Source: Yponomeuta sedellus
Taxonomy: Eukaryota; Arthropoda; Insecta; Lepidoptera; Yponomeutidae
Direction: 5' to 3'
NCBI GenBank assembly: GCA_934045075.1
Contig: OW203723.1
Coordinates: 6,545,913 to 6,609,912, forward strand
DNA: 64,000 nucleotides
Numbering within the stretch: the stretch's first letter is position 1; the number at the start of each line of letters is the position of its first letter. The translations under genes and the position numbers were made by a program. Below are positions 58,205-64,000 of this stretch, in pieces. The notes below the pieces were generated by a model, which was given only the letters and a program-made list of their open reading frames with translations, was not told where the DNA came from and made no database searches.

Positions 58205-58470
58205 TGTTATAATAGTACATTACACAACTAGGGTGGTAATACAAAGAAAGGCCGAGATCGCAGAAGTTTGCGGCCCGAGCTGCAAGCGAGGGACGTAAAT
58301 ATGCGATCGAGAGCTTTCTTTATTACCTCCCGTGTTGTGTACATCTTTTATGTCTACACTTGGACAGAAAGCGGCTTTTTCCGTACGCGCAGCGTGCGGA
58401 AAAAGCCACTTTATTGCCAGGTGTGGCATAAAAAATATTACAATGTGCTCGGGACTCTTCTTGAGTAGGT
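58205..58470. repeat. GC-rich repeat-like stretch with hairpin
   Basis: 'ggcccgagctgcaagcgagg' and an inverted pair GGCTTTTTCCGTACGC / GCGTGCGGAAAAAGCC (58373-58407, one mismatch). It resembles the stretch at 2110-2240 in style. The open frames here are probably not genes. Confidence 0.4.
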
Positions 58471-58479
58471 ACACATTAT

Positions 58480-59860
58480 AGTGTGGGATTCACTATTAAA
58501 ATCCTTGGGCCTCCCGGTCACGTCGTAGGGCGTTGCGTGAGGCCGTTGCGCCTCCTATGAATTCTTAACTTGCGCCGCGTGCATGCCCAAGTGTTTTAGT
58601 CGCCGAAGACGTTGAACTGCTATCAGCGGACGTTACGGTCGGCCAGTGGGTTTTTCGGCTCGGGGAGGTTTTAAAATCAATACGCGTAGGTCTTGGCGTC
58701 GGTTAAGCGTCGTGATTTGCACGTACGAGGCTTTTGACGTTGTATCTCAGGAGATACTGCAATGCAGCGATGTAGGACATCGAGCAACAGCACTATGCAG
58801 TCTCCCATCGATCTGTTTGACTAAATTCTGAAAGATTTACGGCAGACAGCGGTGGAACAGTCGTCTTTCTGAAGCTAGTTGACCCCCAAATAATGTTTTT
58901 TTTGGGGTCAACTCTAAATTCCTTGTGGTTTTTACACTTTTACGCAAAGAGTATTGAATAGGATTAAGATTTTAACAATTATGGGTGGAGTTGACGTTGC
59001 ACAGATCGCAACTGCAGAGTTTAAACTACAGTGATTGGGCTCGTTCGAACTGTGTTTCAAAGTTGAGCAATTACTTAGTATTCCTGGCGCATTCTCTGCT
59101 GTGTGCGAGTTGCACGTCCTGTTTCGTTCGTTATCTGCCATATTCACTGCCCACGTGGTAGTAGTTGTCAGACGACCCTCACCATGGAAACACTTGCTGG
59201 TGGGTGAATTCTTCTTCAGGCTATATTATGTAGTCCACTGCTGGACATAGCCCTCCGGTGGGTGAATTGCCCGTTTATAATAGGGCAGGGCACAGGTCTT
59301 ACTGTAAGGAGAGGAAACAGGCTTAAGCCGGCTCCTCAAGGAGCAATTTCCATAAAAATGTAGGACTGTTTTTATTTACACGACATGAAATTTAGACTTT
59401 TTAAAATTTTACGAAATGATACATTGCTAGTGTGTTTAGAGGCTTGTTCGTGCTTAGAATTGTATATAAACTTATCAAAAAGATATCAGTTATAGTCTTA
59501 AGAATATTTCTATGAAAAGTCTTGTGAGGCTATAATTACTTTTTGTATTCTGTCATTATCAGTACCACGATCAAATCTCGATTTTTGTCCTCTGAACGTA
59601 TTGGAAAGTTTCATTGCGATTGCATGTCGTTTGTAAATAAAAATCAAACCACGTGTGTTTGGGAATTACTCCTTAAGGAAAACTCTTCATCACCACGCGT
59701 CCCCCCCCGGGTTGGCTATTGGAAGTGCCTTCTGTAGTAATTACAATAATTTACAATAGCGTAAGGGTTCTATTGTACGCAAAGTACATAATTATAGGTT
59801 CACATCCATAGAGTTGCGTTAGATAGATAGAGTACACGCCTGTGTCGCTTCGATTACTGC
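58480..59860. other. Non-coding DNA
   Basis: A GC-richer stretch (58500-58870) with no sustained frame, and a family-D fragment (59208-59257). Confidence 0.35.
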
Positions 59861-59882
59861 TGCAATAAATAAGGTTATGACT

Positions 59883-59985
59883 GCTGCGGCACGGGTCTCT
59901 TCATGCATCGCATTAAGGTTAGGCCATACTACACCACTGGGGCCAAGACCGGGTTGGTGGAGGATTGTAAGACGGGCGGGCTAAA
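59883..59985 (-). repeat. Family C SINE fragment
   Basis: 'gcacgggtctcttcatgcat' to 'ggttggtggaggattgtaag'. Confidence 0.6.
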
Positions 59986-60126
59986 TAAAGACTTTTCTTA
60001 TTTTATCTTTAAAAATAACCAAAAAATATCAGCTGTTCCACACTAGTTATAATATCAAAAGGGTCTAGCCGCGATTATTTATAAGGCAAAAGTGAGGAAA
60101 GCGCATTTATTGTAGATATTTATAAT

Positions 60127-60318
60127 GAATAATCTATAATATAAAATGAATCCCCGAATGTGTTGGTAAGCGCAAATCTCGAGAGCAGCTGAACCGATTT
60201 CGCTAATACTTTCTTTTTATTTATTCCTTGAAGTACGAGGATGGTTCTTACGGATAGAAAAAAATAAAAAATTAGAACATCGACTATTAGGCGGTACGAA
60301 GTTCGCTGGGTCAGCTAG
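60127..60318 (-). repeat. Interspersed repeat (family H)
   Basis: Reverse-oriented copy: 'cgaatgtgttggtaagcgca', 'gcagctgaaccgatttcgct', 'gtacgaagttcgctgggtca', ending in 'gctagta'. Confidence 0.7.
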
Positions 60319-60805
60319 TATACTAATAAAATCTTGTATTAGCAAATCTGCATTTTGTCGTATCCGGCCGATAACAATGAATGAAACTAAACGCAGTTTA
60401 TTCAACTAAATAAATGGGTTAGTTGCCGACGACGGTCGATATCGTGTTAATAATAATGACACGGTACTGTCGAGAGCTGATTCAACCTTTATATATTTTT
60501 ACATCATCGACCGAAACATAACTAGACTGTGATATTCATATGAACATAATTTGAAAGATGCTGTCAACTGTACAATGATACGCCAAATTAGACTTGAAAT
60601 CATTATAGGCTAATTACAATATTGATTTCTAACAATTGCTTAGTTCAAGTGGCAGTAGGGCACATAGCTCGACGACCTGACAGCAATTGACAACATTTCA
60701 TATTTTTCAACGCGCAAAACTAAAAATACCGTTTCTTAAGTTTGCTATCTTGATTCAAAAAAATATTAGGAATTTTTATTATTGCTTAATTTTAGAGAAA
60801 ATAAA

Positions 60806-61072
60806 TCTTCTTCTTCTTCAGGCTATATTAGTCCACTGCTGGACATAGCCCTCCCCTAATGAGCGCCATAGCGCTAGGTTGTGCCATAATTGGGGGGTAA
60901 TGCCCATAATCCCCACGCTGGGCATGCGGGTTGGGGATCGCATTTTGGTGGAATTGTACTGCAGGGGGCGCTGCTGCCCACCCCCCAGTTTGTGTCCCTT
61001 AGTCGCCTTTTACGACACCCGCGGAAAGAATTTGGGTTAGTGCTATTCTCTAGGCCGGCCGACACCACACAG
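60806..61072 (+). repeat. Interspersed repeat (family D), most complete copy
   Basis: 'cttcttcttcaggctatatt', 'ctaatgagcgccatagcgct', 'gtaatgcccataatccccac', 'gtggaattgtactgcagggg', to 'ggccgacaccacacagga'. Confidence 0.75.
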
Positions 61073-61166
61073 GAAAATGATATGACAGATGTCATTTTCA
61101 ATTTCATTCAAACGTCATGTCGGAGAAATTACTTTTCCTTTCCTTAATTCCAATGGCCAAAAAATT

Positions 61167-61330
61167 TAAATGTTGTCAATTGGGGCGAAAAATTTTCTGA
61201 CCTGGCGTCCCCCACCTGGTTTGACGAACTGGTTAAGGTAGCGGGGAGTCTCTGTTCGCTGGCGGCAAAAGACCGGAAAGATTGGAAAACCACGAGGAAG
61301 GATGTCCTCCAGTGGGCTTCAAATTTCTGA
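61167..61330 (+). pseudogene. Coding-like fragment of unknown origin
   Basis: A plus-strand frame without a start codon reads WGEKFSDLASPTWFDELVKV, continues to KDWKTTRKDVLQWASNF and stops (TGA about 61330). Trp and charged residues suggest a former DNA-binding or transposon protein. No family is assigned. Confidence 0.3.
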
Positions 61331-61339
61331 TGATGATGA

Positions 61340-63200
61340 CAATACTGATAGTGATACATTATTCTGTTCTTCTGCAGCATTTGTTTGTCCACTGTTCGAC
61401 GGATGCCTCTTCATGTGTCCTCCATCGCTATCGATCTTTGGCTATTGCAGACCAGGGAGCCGATTCTCGCTCATGCGGATTGAAAGCGTAGACGCAAAAT
61501 ATTCGAAGGCTTAGACATTTGTCGCATAAAAATAAGATAAGAAACTCGACAGTAGACCTTAATTTTATCATTCGAATTCGATCTAGCAAGGCGTTCAGAA
61601 TACAAAATTTTGGTTGTGTCGCGCGACTTTTTATGTAGAATTCAAGTCATCAACCTTAAGAGTCGCATACGAATTATTTGCTAATGAATTAGTGAGAATT
61701 GGCTCCCAGGTAGTAGCCCTGATGTCATCTGACCATCCCGCAGTTGGTCTGCCTGGATTTCATGCTCCTTTTCGCGGTCTCCATAATAGGATTTACAGCT
61801 CCGACTTCCATCCTCCCGAAAAAATACGTGCTCTGCCCCCACTACCATTTGAGTTGCGCTGATAAATTGTGCACCAGAAATACCCTCAGGATACAACACG
61901 TCCCTTGCAGTGAACGCAACATTGCAGGTGTGTCCCGAAACGACAAAGTTATTATGCGAATTTGCTGTAGAGTGAATACAAATTTATTGTGGCACCGCTG
62001 AATACATCGCATTACTCCGACGGCGACAGTGATATCCGGGAAGAGCTCAGTTTGTCCTTTTGTTGTCCAACACGTTGATTCATTGTTTCACAAATTGGCA
62101 TTTAGTAACTTCAACGCCCCTGATCCTGCGAAGTTGAAAATTAATTAAGGCTGTTTTACTCGGAACGTGCAATCTCACTAGCGCAGTTTGATATTTTTAA
62201 TTATTGTAATAAAATGAGTAATTTTTTTAGTAATTAAGTAATGTGCCTGAGGGTTTGACTCATAATTAAATTACGGTCGTTTCATGTAATTTTTTGCTGT
62301 CTTACGCGTACTTTTTGTAGTTTAAAGTTGTTTCCAACATTATTATTAAATTCTTTACTGTACTAGTACCTATAATACTAAATAATAATTAATTTCGGAA
62401 TCTAATTTACTCAGTTGAAATCGAAAAACAAGATAAACAAAATATAAAATGTCGTGAGTATCTGCAATTTTATATCAAAACCATTATAATAAAAACAACA
62501 TGACGTTGTATTATATAATATTCCAACATAATAAATATAACAGTATTACTAAAGATATAATGATATCTTCATATACAGTATACGTATTTCGTCAATCGAT
62601 CGATCGATATCAACCCTTGCATGTCCCTACTGCAGGGGCACGGGGCACTGCAGATTTCGGTATTAATTAGTGTTTAGAGAAAGTATAAAACTTAGGTAAA
62701 GAGCATACATACTAAAATTACATACTCCTTCACGCTTTGATGATTATGATTACCTAATTTACATTATTATAATGCCCTCATCGTTTCCTCCCTCCATGCG
62801 TTCTTACGCAATCGTCTCGTAATTTCCATTTCATTCAACAGCCGTCGTAGGAAACGTATCCGATTTGCTCCAGAATATTACAGGAAACGAGGTGATACAA
62901 TAGTTTCGATCAATGAGGAACGCCACAATGGCTCACGTAAAATTCTAGTGCTTTGCCTTGTCTGTACGCTCAAGTACGGGTCGACTGCGTTGTTTACTAG
63001 CGGTCGATCATTCGTATGTGTTTTTTTTATAAAATAATTTTGGCTCATCTCCAGGGATTCTACCGTCTAATAAAAGGTTGATACCGATATTTTCCAGTAT
63101 TACTGATCCGGAAATATCAACCCAAGTAAAATATTATAATATCCTAATCGATTATTCTCAAAAATTTGCTAAAATATATCAATTATTGTAATGTTGATTT
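61340..63200. other. Non-coding DNA with possible transposon remnants
   Basis: A minus-strand 72-codon frame at 61681-61899 faintly resembles Harbinger transposase in arrangement but lacks clear catalytic residues. A short family-C fragment lies at 62606-62650. Confidence 0.3.
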
Positions 63201-63204
63201 TATG

Positions 63205-63415
63205 TCGCTTAAATACTTCCCACTGCAGCACAGGCCTTCTCTGTGAAAGAGTTAGCATATATAGGCATAACAATCACGCGTGCCCTCAGGTTGGCATTTT
63301 CAAGCGCTGAGGTAAATGCACACCTTAGACGCTCAGGTTTCCTCACGATGTTTTCTTTCACAGTCAGCTAGTCGTATTGCTTTTACTACTTCAAAAATGT
63401 ACATAACTATTGGTA
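63205..63415 (-). repeat. Family A SINE body without tRNA head
   Basis: 'gcacaggccttctctgtgaa', 'caggtttcctcacgatgttt', 'aaaaatgtacataact'. Confidence 0.55.
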
Positions 63416-63419
63416 TTGT

Positions 63420-64000
63420 ACATAAGTAATTGGTATAGTAGTGTAAAATGTAAGAATTGTTTAGAGGGCTATCAAGTCTGCTATGCACTTGTTGGTTGAA
63501 GGAGGTCTTCTGCAGTACGTATTTTGTACCTACTGTCCTATTTTCTCCGCTTGTAAATCTCGTGATTACCGTTGTGTCAGGCAGAAACGTAAAGCATTTT
63601 TTGTCCGTGTTAAATTGGAACTAATTGTTCCATAGCCGTTGTATAAATCGATCGATTACACGATTTTATCTTTAACAATGTGATGTCTTAATTTATACAT
63701 AAAGTTAGTGGTTTTAGTATTGTCTGTTTAACGACAATGAGTGATGTTATTTCATAATTTACTCATCAGTATGTAAGGGAATGTCTATATTTTTATTCTT
63801 CAAATCCAAGGCCAATCACAAACCACATCTAACGGGTAAATAGCGATACACAATCTCTCAATACTATAAAAAACCTTACAAGATAGCGGATTCTTTCTAA
63901 GCCTGCAAATGCGTAAAAAGAACCGTTCTATTGGTAACATTTCCAATATTTTCTGTTACATTGAACGATTTAAAGTAGGTTTCAGATGGTACGCTGAACT
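63420..64000. other. AT-rich non-coding DNA
   Basis: Nothing recognised. Confidence 0.4.

Overview
The window is eukaryotic nuclear DNA: AT-rich, with intron-split genes and a dense load of short transposable elements. The tRNA- and 5S-derived SINEs, Harbinger- and mariner-type MITEs and LINE tails look like those of moths and butterflies, so the source is most likely a lepidopteran (inference from repeat style and gene structure; no marker gene proves it).

Layout. (1) 1-9.5 kb, + strand: the 3' end of a gene I cannot name, seen as two candidate terminal exons with the same splice phase (4687-5027 and 6002-6114), followed by 3'-UTR or intergenic DNA rich in repeats. (2) 12.1-19.5 kb, + strand: a complete nine-exon gene for the intraflagellar transport protein IFT74 (563 aa predicted; every exon junction keeps frame). 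(3) 20.8-39.0 kb, - strand: a complete sixteen-exon gene for the mitochondrial PPR protein LRPPRC (insect orthologue: bicoid stability factor), 1061 aa predicted, with every junction in phase. The two genes are tail to tail, with about 1.3 kb between their stop codons. The predicted LRPPRC ends where the human protein continues for roughly a further quarter. (4) 39-64 kb: no recognisable conserved coding exon. It holds an 865-bp MITE at the LRPPRC promoter, a possible first exon of a rightward gene near 40.5-40.7 kb, a 2.26-kb Harbinger-type element containing a 47-bp minisatellite, and many SINEs and LINE tails. It may be a long first intron or intergenic DNA.

The genes act in separate processes: IFT74 is a core IFT-B coiled-coil subunit in cilia, and LRPPRC stabilises mitochondrial mRNAs. 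No operon-like cooperation is implied. The most unusual local structures are two decayed or partial duplications of LRPPRC exons inside its own introns, the 93-bp-arm palindrome at 26.0 kb, and the structured Harbinger-type element at 41.4-43.7 kb. I did not find convincing evidence of a wholly new biological system.
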